Source of the DNA: Acanthosoma haemorrhoidale
Lineage: Eukaryota; Arthropoda; Insecta; Hemiptera; Acanthosomatidae
DNA length: 64,000 nucleotides
Assembly (NCBI GenBank): GCA_930367205.1
Contig: OV884015.1
Span: 372,001 to 436,000, forward strand
Direction: 5' to 3'
How positions within the stretch are numbered: position 1 is the first letter of the stretch; every line of letters begins with the position of its first letter. Shown piece by piece: positions 1 through 11,490 of the stretch. The notes beneath the pieces are model-generated. The model worked only from the letters and a program-made list of their open reading frames with translations. It did not search any database and had not been told where the DNA came from. The translations under genes were made by a program, and so were the position numbers.

Positions 1-140
1 GAGTATTTTATAGCTGGTACGTTAGCTCCTGAACAATTATGATTTCCTCATACCAAAACAAGAAAAATATCGTCAAAAAGTAGAATTTTACAAGAAGGCT
101 TATTTCATAGCTGGTACAAAAATTCCTGCCCTATTAGGTT
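1..140 (+). repeat. Satellite A block 1 (3' end only)
   Basis: This is the last part of an A block, cut by the window edge. It holds the two diverged terminal monomers that end nearly every A block: one with GAGTATTTTATAGCTGG and CTGAACAATTATG, and one with GGTACAAAAATTCCTGCC. They lead into the canonical A-to-B junction at 140/141. The same sequence recurs from 12485 at an offset of 12,484. Confidence 0.93.
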
Positions 141-2072
141 AACTCGTAGCTTTGATCATACGATCGTATCACGTGATACAATTAGTGCCAATGATGCGGT
201 ACACTATCATAATTGACATCATTTGATGTTATATTCACTCGTAACTTTCATCATACGATCGTATCTCGTGATACAATGAGTGTCAATGCTACACTATACA
301 ATCATATTTAGCATTATTTGATGTTATATTCACTCGTGACTTCAATCATACGATCACATCACATGATACAATAAGTGCTAATGATATGGTGCGCTATCAT
401 ATACGACATCAATTGATATTATATTCACCTGTAGCTTTAATCATACGATCGTATCACGTGAAACAATGAGTGCTAATGATACATTATACAATCATATTCA
501 ACATCATTTGATGTTATATTCACTCGTGACTTTAATCATACGATAGTATTACGTGATATAATGAGTGCCAATGATGCGGTACACTATCATAATCGACATC
601 ATTTGATGTTATATTCACCTGTAACTTTAATCATACGATCGTATCACGTGAAACAATGAGTGCTAATGATACATTATACAATCATATTCAATATTATTTG
701 ATGTTATATTCACTCGTGACTTCAATCATAGGATCGTATCACGTGATATATTGAGTGCCAATGATGCGGTACACTATCATAATCGACATCATTTGATGTT
801 ATATTCACCTGTAACTTTAATCATACGATCGTATCACGTGAAACACTGAGTGCTAATGATACATTATACAATCATATTCAACATCATTTGATGTTATCTT
901 CACTCGTAACTTTAATCATACGATCGTATCACGTGATACAATGTGTGCTAATGATGCGGTACACTATCATAATCGACATCATTTGATGTTATATTCATTC
1001 GTGACTTCAATCATACGATCGTATCACGTGATACTATGAGTGCCAATAGTACGGTACATTGTCATAATCGTCATCATTTGATGTTATATTCACCTGTAAC
1101 TTTAATCATACGATCGTATCACGTGAAACAATGAGTGCCAATGATAAGGTACACTATCATAATCGACATCATTTGATGTTAAATTCACTCGTAACTTTCA
1201 TCATACGATCGTATCTCGTGATACAATGAGTGTCAATGCTACACTATACAATCATATTTAGCATTATTTGATGTTATATTCGCTCGTGACTTCAATCATA
1301 CGATCACATCACATGATACAATAAGTGCTAATGATATGGTGCGCTATCATATACGACATCATTTGATGTTAAATTCACTCGTAACTTTCATCATACGATC
1401 GTATCTCGTGATACAATGAGTGTCAATGCTACACTATACAATCATATTTAGCATTATTTGATGTTATATTCACTCGTGACTTCAATCATACGATAGTATC
1501 ACGTGATATAATGAGTGCCAATGATGCAGTACACTATTATAATCGACATCATTTGATGTTATATTCACTTGTAACTTTAATCATACGATCGCATCACATG
1601 ATACAATAAGTGCTAATGATATCGTGCACTATTATATTCAACATCATTTATTAGTATCTTCAATCGTAACTTCAATCATACGATCGTATCACGTGAAACA
1701 ATAAGTGCTAATGATACATTATACAATCCTATTCGACATCATTTGATGTTATATTCACTCGTAACTTTCATCATACGATCGTATCACGTGATACAATGAG
1801 TGCCAATGATGTGGTACACTATCATAATCGACATCATTTGATGTTATATTCATTCATGACTTCAATCATACGATCGTATCACGTGATACAATGAGTGCCA
1901 ATGATACAGTACACTGTCATAATCGACATTATTTAATAGTATATTCACTGTAACTTCAATCATACGATTGTATCACGTGATACAATAAGTGCAAATGATA
2001 CGGCACACTATCATATTTGACATCATTTGATGTCATATTCACTCGTAACTTTGATCATACGATCGTATGATC
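141..2072 (+). repeat. Satellite B block 1, about 20 monomers of 95 bp
   Basis: The length is 1,932 bp, which is 20 x 95 + 32. Monomers carry the dyads ATACGATCGTAT and GTATCACGTGATAC (for example 1013-1024 and 1021-1034). Several variants carry ATCACATC/ACATGATAC or ATCTCGTGATAC. The first ~1.6 kb matches block B6 at offset 12,484 and the end matches at offset 13,149. The difference, 665, is exactly seven monomers. The block ends with the palindrome at 2053-2072. No gene is seen. Confidence 0.93.
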
Positions 2073-3176
2073 TTGCACGTTAGCACTCGCCCCTTTATGT
2101 TCTCCTGATACCAAAACAAAGAAAACATTTTAAAAAAGTTGAATTTTTACAAAAATGCGTATTTCATAGCTTGTACGTTAGCACCTGCCCCATTATGTTC
2201 TCCTGATACCAAAACAAGAAAAATGACGTCAAAAAGTCAAATTTTTACAAAAATGCGTATTTCATAGCTAGTACGTTAGCTCCTGCCCCATTATGTTCTC
2301 CTGATACCAAAACAAGGAAAATATCGTCGAAAACTCAAATTTTTACAAAAATTGCGTATTTCATAGCTGGTACGTTAGCTCCTGCCCTATTATGTTCTCC
2401 TGATACGAAAACCAGGAAAATATCGTCAAAAAGTCGAATTTTTAAAAAATGGGTATTTCATAGCTGGAACGTTAGCTCCTGCTCTTTTATGTTCTCCTGA
2501 TACGAAATCAAGGAAAATATCGTCAGAAAGTCGAATTTTTCGAAAATGCGTATTTCATAGCTAGTACGTTAGCTCATGCCCCATGATGTTCTCCTGATAC
2601 CAAAACAAGGAAAATATCGTCGAAAACTTAAATTTTTACAAAAATTGCGTATTTCATAGCTGGTACGTTAGCTCCTGCCCTATTATGTTCTCCTGATACG
2701 AAAACCAGGAAAATATCGTCAAAAAGTCGAATTTTTAAAAAATGCGTATTTTATAGCTAGTACGTCAGCTCCTGCCCCATTATGTTCTCCTGATACGAAA
2801 ACCAGGAAAATATCGTCGAAAACTCAAATTTTTACAAAAATTGCGTATTTCATAGCTGGTACGTTAGCTCCTGCCCTATTATGTTCTCCTGATACGAAAA
2901 CCAGGAAAATATCGTCAAAAAGTCGAATTTTTAAAAAATGCGTATTTTATAGCTAGTACGTCAGCTCCTGCCCCATTATGTTCTCCTGATACGAAAACCA
3001 GGAAAATATTGTCAAAAAGTCAAATTTAAAAAAAATAGGTATCTCATAGCTGGTACGTTAGCTCCTGTCCCATTATGTTCTCCTGATACCAAAACAAGGA
3101 AAATATCGTCGAAAAGTAGAATTTCACAAAAATGCTTATTTCATAGCTGGTACAAAAATTCCTGCCCTATTAGGTT
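2073..3176 (+). repeat. Satellite A block 2, about 11 monomers of 97 bp
   Basis: The length is 1,104 bp (11 x 97 + 37). Start points of successive monomers at 2354, 2451 and 2548 give the 97-bp period directly. A monomers here include a dyad AGCTA-GTACGT-TAGCT at 2266-2281. A three-monomer group with GAAAACCAGG is repeated within 2640-3010. The block ends in the canonical junction at 3176/3177. Confidence 0.93.
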
Positions 3177-3494
3177 AACTCGTAGCTTTGATCATACGAT
3201 CGTATCACGTGATACAATTAGTGCCAATGATGCGGTACACTATCATAATTGACATCATTTGATGTTATATTCACTCGTAACTTTCATCATACGATCGTAT
3301 CACGTGATACAATGAGTGCTAATGATACGGTACATTATCATATTCGACATCATTTGATGTTATATTTACTCGTAATTTTAATCATACGATCGTATCACGT
3401 GAAACAATGAGTGCTAATGATACACTATACAGTCATATTTAGCATCATTTGATGTTATATTCACTCGTGACTTTGATCATACGATCGTATGATC
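3177..3494 (+). repeat. Satellite B block 2, three monomers
   Basis: The length is 318 bp (3 x 95 + 33). It is one of four near-identical short B blocks (starts 3177, 5670, 6799, 9294) and ends with the 20-bp palindrome at 3475-3494. Confidence 0.93.
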
Positions 3495-5669
3495 TTGTAC
3501 GTTAGCTCTTGCCCCTTTATGTTCTCCTGATACCAAAATAAAGAAAACATTTTAAAAAAGTCGAATTTTTACAAAAATGCGTATTTAGAGCTAGTACGTT
3601 AGCTCCTGTCCCATTATGTTCTCCTGATACCAAAACAAAGCAAATATCGTCCAAAAGTCAAATTTTTACAAAAATGCGTATTTAGAGCTAGTACGTTAGC
3701 TCCTGTCCCATTATGTTCTCCTGATACCAAAACAAAGCAAATATCGTCCAAAAGTCGAATTTTTCGAAAATGCGTATTTCATAGCTAGTACGTTAGCTCC
3801 TGCCCCATTATGTTCTCCTGATACCAAAACAAAGCAAATATCGTCCAAAAGTCAAACTTTTACAAAAATGCGTATTAAGAGCTAGTACGTTAGCTCCTGC
3901 CCCATTATGTTCTCCTGATACGAAAACCAGGAAAATATCGTCAAAAACTCAAATTTTTACAAAAATGCGTATTTCATAGCTAGTACGTTAGCTTCTGCCC
4001 CATTATGTTCTCCTGATACCAAAACAAGGAAAATATCGTCGAAAACTCAAATTTTTACAAAAATTGCGTATTTCATAGCTGGTACGTTAGCTCCTGCCCT
4101 ATTATGTTCTCCTGATACGAAAACAAGGAAAATATCGTCAAAAAGTCGAATTTTTAAAAAATGGGTATTTCATAGCTGGAACGTTAGCTCCTGCTCTTTT
4201 ATGTTCTCCTGATACGAAATCAAGGAAAATATCGTCAAAAACTCAAATTTTTACAAAAATGCGTATTTCATAGCTGGTACGTTAGCTCCTGCCCCATTAT
4301 GTTCTCCTGATACCAAAACAAGGAATATATCGTCAAAAAGTCGAATTTTTAAAAAATGGGTATTTCATAGCTGGAACGTTAGCTCCTGCTCTTTTATGTT
4401 CTCCTGATACGAAATCAAGGAAAATATCGTCCAAAAGTCGAATTTTTCGAAAATGCGTATTTCATAGCTAGTACGTTAGCTCCTGCCCCATGATGTTCTC
4501 CTGATACCAAAACAAGGAAAATATCGTCGAAAACTCAAATTTTTACAAAAATTGCGTATTTCATAGCTGGTACGTTAGCTCCTGCCCTATTATGTTCTCC
4601 TGATACGAAAACAAGGAAAATATCGTCAAAAAGTCGAATTTTTACAAAAATTGCGTATTTCATAGCTGGTACGTTAGCTCCTGCCCTATTATGCTCTCCT
4701 GATACGAAAACCAGGAAAATATCGTCAAAAAGTCGAATTTTTAAAAAATGCGTATTTTATAGCTAGTACGTCAGCTCCTGCCCCATTATGTTCTCCTGAT
4801 ACGAAAACAAGAAAAATATCGAGAAAAAGTCGAATTTTTACAAAAATGCGTATTTCATAGCTAGTACGTTAGCTCCTGCCCCATTATGTTCTCCTGATAC
4901 GAAAACCAGGAAAATATCGTCAAAAAGTCGAATTTTTAAAAAATGGGTATTTCATAGCTGGAACGTTAGCTCCTGCTCTTTTATGTTCTCCTGATACGAA
5001 ATCAAGGAAAATATCGTCAGAAAGTCGAATTTTTCGAAAATGCGTATTTCATAGCTAGTACGTTAGCTCATGCCCCATGATGTTCTCCTTATACCAAAAC
5101 AAGGAAAATATCGTCGAAAACTTAAATTTTTACAAAAATTGCGTATTTCATAGCTGGTACGTTAGCTCCTGCCCTATTATGCTCTCCTGATACGAAAACC
5201 AGGAAAATATCGTCAAAAAGTCGAATTTTTAAAAAATGCGTATTTTATAGCTAGTACGTCAGCTCCTGCCCCATTATGTTCTCCTGATACGAAAACAAGA
5301 AAAATATCGAGAAAAAGTCGAATTTTTAAAAAATGGGTATTTCATAGCTGGAACGTTAGCTCCTGCTCTTTTATGTTCTCCTGATACGAAATCAAGGAAA
5401 ATATCGTTAAAAAGTCGAATTTTTCGAAAATGCGTATTTCATAGCTAGTACGTTAGCTCCTGCCCCATTATGTTCTCCTGATACGAAAACAAGGAAAATG
5501 TCATCAAAAAGTTAAATTTTTACATATAAGAGTATTTTATAGCTGGTACGTTAGCTCCTGAACAATTATGATTTCCTCATACCAAAACAAGAAAAATATC
5601 GTCAAAAAGTAGAATTTCACAAAAATGCTTATTTCATAGCTGGTACAAAAATTCCTGCCCTATTAGGTT
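3495..5669 (+). repeat. Satellite A block 3, about 22 monomers
   Basis: The length is 2,175 bp (22 x 97 + 41). It opens with the A-initial variant containing AATAAAGAAAACATTTT, which follows every palindrome junction. It is the first copy of the long A block of the 3.62-kb tandem unit; the second copy is 7117-9293. Confidence 0.93.
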
Positions 5670-5987
5670 AACTCGTAGCTTTGATCATACGATCGTATCA
5701 CGTGATACAATTAGTGCCAATGATGCGGTACACTATCATAATTGACATCATTTGATGTTATATTCACTCGTAACTTTCATCATACGATCGTATCACGTGA
5801 TACAATGAGTGCTAATGATACGGTACATTATCATATTCGACATCATTTGATGTTATATTTACTCGTAATTTTAATCATACGATCGTATCACGTGAAACAA
5901 TGAGTGCTAATGATACACTATACAGTCATATTTAGCATCATTTGATGTTATATTCACTCGTGACTTTGATCATACGATCGTATGATC
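5670..5987 (+). repeat. Satellite B block 3, three monomers
   Basis: The length is 318 bp, nearly identical to blocks B2, B4 and B5. The palindrome junction is at 5968-5987. Confidence 0.93.
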
Positions 5988-6798
5988 TTGTACGTTAGCT
6001 CTTGCCCCTTTATGTTCTCCTGATACCAAAATAAAGAAAACATTTTAAAAAAGTCGAATTTTTACAAAAATGCGTATTTAGAGCTAGTACGTTAGCTCCT
6101 GTCCCATTATGTTCTCCTGATACCAAAACAAAGCAAATATCGTCCAAAAGTCAAATTTTTACAAAAATTGCGTATTTCATAGCTGGTACGTTAGCTCCTG
6201 CCCTATTATGTTCTCCTGATACGAAAACCAGGAAAATATCGTCGAAAACTCAAATTTTTACAAAAATTGCGTATTTCATAGCTGGTACGTTAGCTCCTGC
6301 CCTATTATGTTCTCCTGATACGAAAACCAGGAAAATATCGTCAAAAAGTCGAATTTTTAAAAAATGCGTATTTTATAGCTAGTACGTCAGCTCCTGCCCC
6401 ATTATGTTCTCCTGATACGAAAACCAGGAAAATATCGTCGAAAACTCAAATTTTTACAAAAATTGCGTATTTCATAGCTGGTACGTTAGCTCCTGCCCTA
6501 TTATGTTCTCCTGATACGAAAACCAGGAAAATATCGTCAAAAAGTCGAATTTTTAAAAAATGCGTATTTTATAGCTAGTACGTCAGCTCCTGCCCCATTA
6601 TGTTCTCCTGATACGAAAACCAGGAAAATATTGTCAAAAAGTCAAATTTAAAAAAAATAGGTATCTCATAGCTGGTACGTTAGCTCCTGTCCCATTATGT
6701 TCTCCTGATACCAAAACAAGGAAAATATCGTCGAAAAGTAGAATTTCACAAAAATGCTTATTTCATAGCTGGTACAAAAATTCCTGCCCTATTAGGTT
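5988..6798 (+). repeat. Satellite A block 4, about 8 monomers
   Basis: The length is 811 bp (8 x 97 + 35). Its content resembles block A2 (the GAAAACCAGG monomer pair and a monomer with GTCAAATTTAAAAAAAATAGG). It ends at the canonical A-to-B junction. Confidence 0.93.
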
Positions 6799-7116
6799 AA
6801 CTCGTAGCTTTGATCATACGATCGTATCACGTGATACAATTAGTGCCAATGATGCGGTACACTATCATAATTGACATCATTTGATGTTATATTCACTCGT
6901 AACTTTCATCATACGATCGTATCACGTGATACAATGAGTGCTAATGATACGGTACATTATCATATTCGACATCATTTGATGTTATATTTACTCGTAATTT
7001 TAATCATACGATCGTATCACGTGAAACAATGAGTGCTAATGATACACTATACAGTCATATTTAGCATCATTTGATGTTATATTCACTCGTGACTTTGATC
7101 ATACGATCGTATGATC
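6799..7116 (+). repeat. Satellite B block 4, three monomers
   Basis: The length is 318 bp and it starts exactly 3,622 bp after block B2. The palindrome junction is at 7097-7116. Confidence 0.93.
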
Positions 7117-9293
7117 TTGTACGTCAGCTCTTGCCCCTTTATGTTCTCCTGATACCAAAATAAAGAAAACATTTTAAAAAAGTCGAATTTTTACAAAAAT
7201 GCGTATTTAGAGCTAGTACGTTAGCTCCTGTCCCATTATGTTCTCCTGATACCAAAACAAAGCAAATATCGTCCAAAAGTCAAATTTTTACAAAAATGCG
7301 TATTTAGAGCTAGTACGTTAGCTCCTGTCCAATTATGTTCTCCTGATACCAAAACAAAGCAAATATCGTCCAAAAGTCGAATTTTTCGAAAATGCGTATT
7401 TCATAGCTAGTACGTTAGCTCCTGCCCCATTATGTTCTCCTGATACCAAAACAAAGCAAATATCGTCCAAAAGTCAAATTTTTACAAAAATGCGTATTAA
7501 GAGCTAGTACGTTAGCTCCTGCCCCATTATGTTCTCCTGATACGAAAACCAGGAAAATATCGTCAAAAACTCAAATTTTTACAAAAATGCGTATTTCATA
7601 GCTAGTACGTTAGCTTCTGCCCCATTATGTTCTCCTGATACCAAAACAAGGAAAATATCGTCGAAAACTCAAATTTTTACAAAAATTGCGTATTTCATAG
7701 CTGGTACGTTAGCTCCTGCCCTATTATGTTCTCCTGATACGAAAACAAGGAAAATATCGTCAAAAAGTCGAATTTTTAAAAAATGGGTATTTCATAGCTG
7801 GAACGTTAGCTCCTGCTCTTTTATGTTCTCCTGATACGAAATCAAGGAAAATATCGTCAAAAACTCAAATTTTTACAAAAATGCGTATTTCATAGCTGGT
7901 ACGTTAGCTCCTGCCCCATTATGTTCTCCTGATACCAAAACAAGGAAAATATCGTCAAAAAGTCGAATTTTTAAAAAATGGGTATTTCATAGCTGGAACG
8001 TTAGCTCCTGCTCTTTTATGTTCTCCTGATACGAAATCAAGGAAAATATCGTCCAAAAGTCGAATTTTTCGAAAATGCGTATTTCATAGCTAGTACGTTA
8101 GCTCCTGCCCCATGATGTTCTCCTGATACCAAAACAAGGAAAATATCGTCGAAAACTCAAATTTTTACAAAAATTGCGTATTTCATAGCTGGTACGTTAG
8201 CTCCTGCCCTATTATGTTCTCCTGATACGAAAACAAGGAAAATATCGTCAAAAAGTCGAATTTTTACAAAAATTGCGTATTTCATAGCTGGTACGTTAGC
8301 TCCTGCCCTATTATGCTCTCCTGATACGAAAACCAGGAAAATATCGTCAAAAAGTCGAATTTTTAAAAAATGCGTATTTTATAGCTAGTACGTCAGCTCC
8401 TGCCCCATTATGTTCTCCTGATACGAAAACAAGAAAAATATCGAGAAAAAGTCGAATTTTTACAAAAATGCGTATTTCATAGCTAGTACGTTAGCTCCTG
8501 CCCCATTATGTTCTCCTGATACGAAAACCAGGAAAATATCGTCAAAAAGTCGAATTTTTAAAAAATGGGTATTTCATAGCTGGAACGTTAGCTCCTGCTC
8601 TTTTATGTTCTCCTGATACGAAATCAAGGAAAATATCGTCAGAAAGTCGAATTTTTCGAAAATGCGTATTTCATAGCTAGTACGTTAGCTCATGCCCCAT
8701 GATGTTCTCCTTATACCAAAACAAGGAAAATATCGTCGAAAACTTAAATTTTTACAAAAATTGCGTATTTCATAGCTGGTACGTTAGCTCCTGCCCTATT
8801 ATGTTCTCCTGATACGAAAACCAGGATAATATCGTCAAAAAGTCGAATTTTTAAAAAATGCGTATTTTATAGCTAGTACGTCAGCTCCTGCCCCATTATG
8901 TTCTCCTGATACGAAAACCAGGAAAATATTGTCAAAAAGTCAAATTTAAAAAAAATAGGTATCTCATAGCTGGTACGTTAGCTCCTGTCCCATTATGTTC
9001 TCCTGATACCAAAACAAGGAAAATATCGTCGAAAACTCAAATTTTTACAAAAATTGCGTATTTCATAGCTGGTACGTTAGCTCCTGCCTTATTATGTTCT
9101 CCTGATACCAAAACAAGGAAAATGTCATCAAAAAGTTAAATTTTTACATATAAGAGTATTTTATAGCTGGTACGTTAGCTCCTGAACAATTATGATTTCC
9201 TCATACCAAAACAAGAAAAATATCGTCAAAAAGTAGAATTTCACAAAAATGCTTATTTCATAGCTGGTACAAAAATTCCTGCCCTATTAGGTT
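7117..9293 (+). repeat. Satellite A block 5, about 22 monomers
   Basis: The length is 2,177 bp (22 x 97 + 43), the second copy of the A3 arrangement. Distinctive marks recur at the same offset, for example GTTAGCTTCTGCCCC near 3988 and again about 3.62 kb later. Confidence 0.93.
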
Positions 9294-9611
9294 AACTCGT
9301 AGCTTTGATCATACGATCGTATCACGTGATACAATTAGTGCCAATGATGCGGTACACTATCATAATTGACATCATTTGATGTTATATTCACTCGTAACTT
9401 TCATCATACGATCGTATCACGTGATACAATGAGTGCTAATGATACGGTACATTATCATATTCGACATCATTTGATGTTATATTTACTCGTAATTTTAATC
9501 ATACGATCGTATCACATGAAACAATGAGTGCTAATGATACACTATACAGTCATATTTAGCATCATTTGATGTTATATTCACTCGTGACTTTGATCATACG
9601 ATCGTATGATC
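9294..9611 (+). repeat. Satellite B block 5, three monomers
   Basis: The length is 318 bp, 3,624 bp after block B3. One monomer has TATCACATGAAAC in place of TATCACGTGAAAC. The palindrome junction is at 9592-9611. Confidence 0.93.
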
Positions 9612-10541
9612 TTGTACGTTAGCTCTTGCCCCTTTATGTTCTCCTGATACCAAAATAAAGAAAACATTTTAAAAAAGTCGAATTTTTACAAAAATGCGTA
9701 TTTAGAGCTAGTACGTTAGCTCCTGTCCCATTATGTTCTCCTGATACCAAAACAAAGCAAATATCGTCCAAAAGTCAAATTTTTACAAAAATGCGTATTT
9801 AGAGCTAGTACGTTAGCTCCTGTCCCATTATGTTCTCCTGATACCAAAACAAAGCAAATATCGTCCAAAAGTCGAATTTTTCGAAAATGCGTATTTCATA
9901 GCTAGTACGTTAGCTCCTGCCCCATTATGTTCTCCTGATACCAAAACAAAGCAAATATCGTCCAAAAGTCAAATTTTTACAAAAATGCGTATTAAGAGCT
10001 AGTACGTTAGCTCCTGCCCCATTATGTTCTCCTGATACGAAAACCAGGAAAATATCGTCAAAAACTCAAATTTTTACAAAAATGCGTATTTCATAGCTAG
10101 TACGTTAGCTCCTGCCCCATTATGTTCTCCTGATACCAAAACAAGGAAAATATCGTCGAAAACTCAAATTTTTACAAAAATTGCGTATTTCATAGCTGGT
10201 ACGTTAGCTCCTGCCCTATTATGTTCTCCTGATACGAAAACAAGGAAAATATCGTCAAAAAGTCGAATTTTTAAAAAATGGGTATTTCATAGCTGGAACG
10301 TTAGCTCCTGCTCTTTTATGTTCTCCTGATACGAAATCAAGGAAAATATCGTCAAAAACTCAAATTTTTACAAAAATGCGTATTTCATAGCTGGTACGTT
10401 AGCTCCTGCCCCATTATGTTCTCCTGATACCAAAACAAGGAAAATATCGTCAAAAAGTCGAATTTTTAAAAAATGGGTATTTCATAGCTGGAACGTTAGC
10501 TCCTGCTCTTTTATGTTCTCCTGATACGAAATCAAGGAAAA

Positions 10542-11049
10542 ATTCGACTTTTGGACGATATTTTCCTTGATTTCGTATCAGGAGAACATAAAAGAGCAGG
10601 AGCTAACGTTCCAGCTATGAAATACCCATTTTTTAAAAATTCGACTTTTTGACGATATTTTCCTTGTTTTCGTATCAGGAGAACATAATAGGGCAGGAGC
10701 TAACGTACCAGCTATGAAATACGCAATTTTTGTAAAAATTTGAGTTTTCGACGATATTTTCCTTGTTTTGGTATCAGGAGAACATCATGGGGCAGGAGCT
10801 AACGTACTAGCTATGAAATACGCATTTTCGAAAAATTCGACTTTTGGACGATATTTTCCTTGATTTCGTATCAGGAGAACATAAAAGAGCAGGAGCTAAC
10901 GTTCCAGCTATGAAATACCCATTTTTTAAAAATTCGACTTTTTGACGATATTTTCCTTGTTTTGGTATCAGGAGAACATAATGGGGCAGGAGCTAACGTA
11001 CCAGCTATGAAATACGCATTTTTGTAAAAATTTGAGTTTTTGACGATAT
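10542..11049 (-). repeat. Inverted satellite A segment with fold-back left end
   Basis: Five or so A monomers read on the minus strand here. Positions 10561-10670 are the exact reverse complement of 10432-10541: 110 bp with no mismatch when compared base by base, separated by a 19-bp spacer. Read in reverse, the segment follows the monomer order seen at about 7848-8262. The right edge passes from an inverted TTTGACGATAT straight into a direct TTTCATAGCTGG. The altered spelling GGAAAAATTCG, normally GGAAAATATCG, occurs at the left edge and again at about 11105. Confidence 0.9.
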
Positions 11050-11451
11050 TTCATAGCTGGAACGTTAGCTCCTGCTCTTTTATGTTCTCCTGATACGAAA
11101 TCAAGGAAAAATTCGTCAAAAACTCAAATTTTTACAAAAATGCGTATTTCATAGCTGGTACGTTAGCTCCTGCCCCATTATGTTCTCCTGATACCAAAAC
11201 AAGGAAAATATCGTCCAAAACTCAAATTTTTACAAAAATGCGTATTTCATAGCTAGTACGTTAGCTCCTGCCCCATTATGTTCTCCTGATACCAAAACAA
11301 GGAAAATATCGTCGAAAACTCAAATTTTTACAAAAATTGCGTATTTCAAAGCTAGTACGTTAGCTCCTGCCCCATTATGTTCTCCTGATACCAAAACAAG
11401 GAAAATATCGTCGAAAACTCAAATTTTTACAAAAATTGCGTATTTCATAGC

Positions 11452-11490
11452 TGGTACGTTAGAAAATATCGTAGAAAATATCGTCAAAAA
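11452..11490 (+). repeat. Truncated A monomer with a short duplication
   Basis: The monomer breaks after GGTACGTTAG and resumes at AAAATATCGTAG AAAATATCGTC. It skips the usual CTCCTGCC...CAAGG segment and carries a doubled 'AGAAAATATCGT' stretch. This looks like a deletion joined with a small templated repeat. Confidence 0.8.

Noticed and set aside
141..3494. Common origin of satellites A and B because of similar length
   Set aside because: No shared block longer than chance was visible in either orientation. The 95/97 bp similarity may reflect a shared packaging constraint, which I cannot test here.
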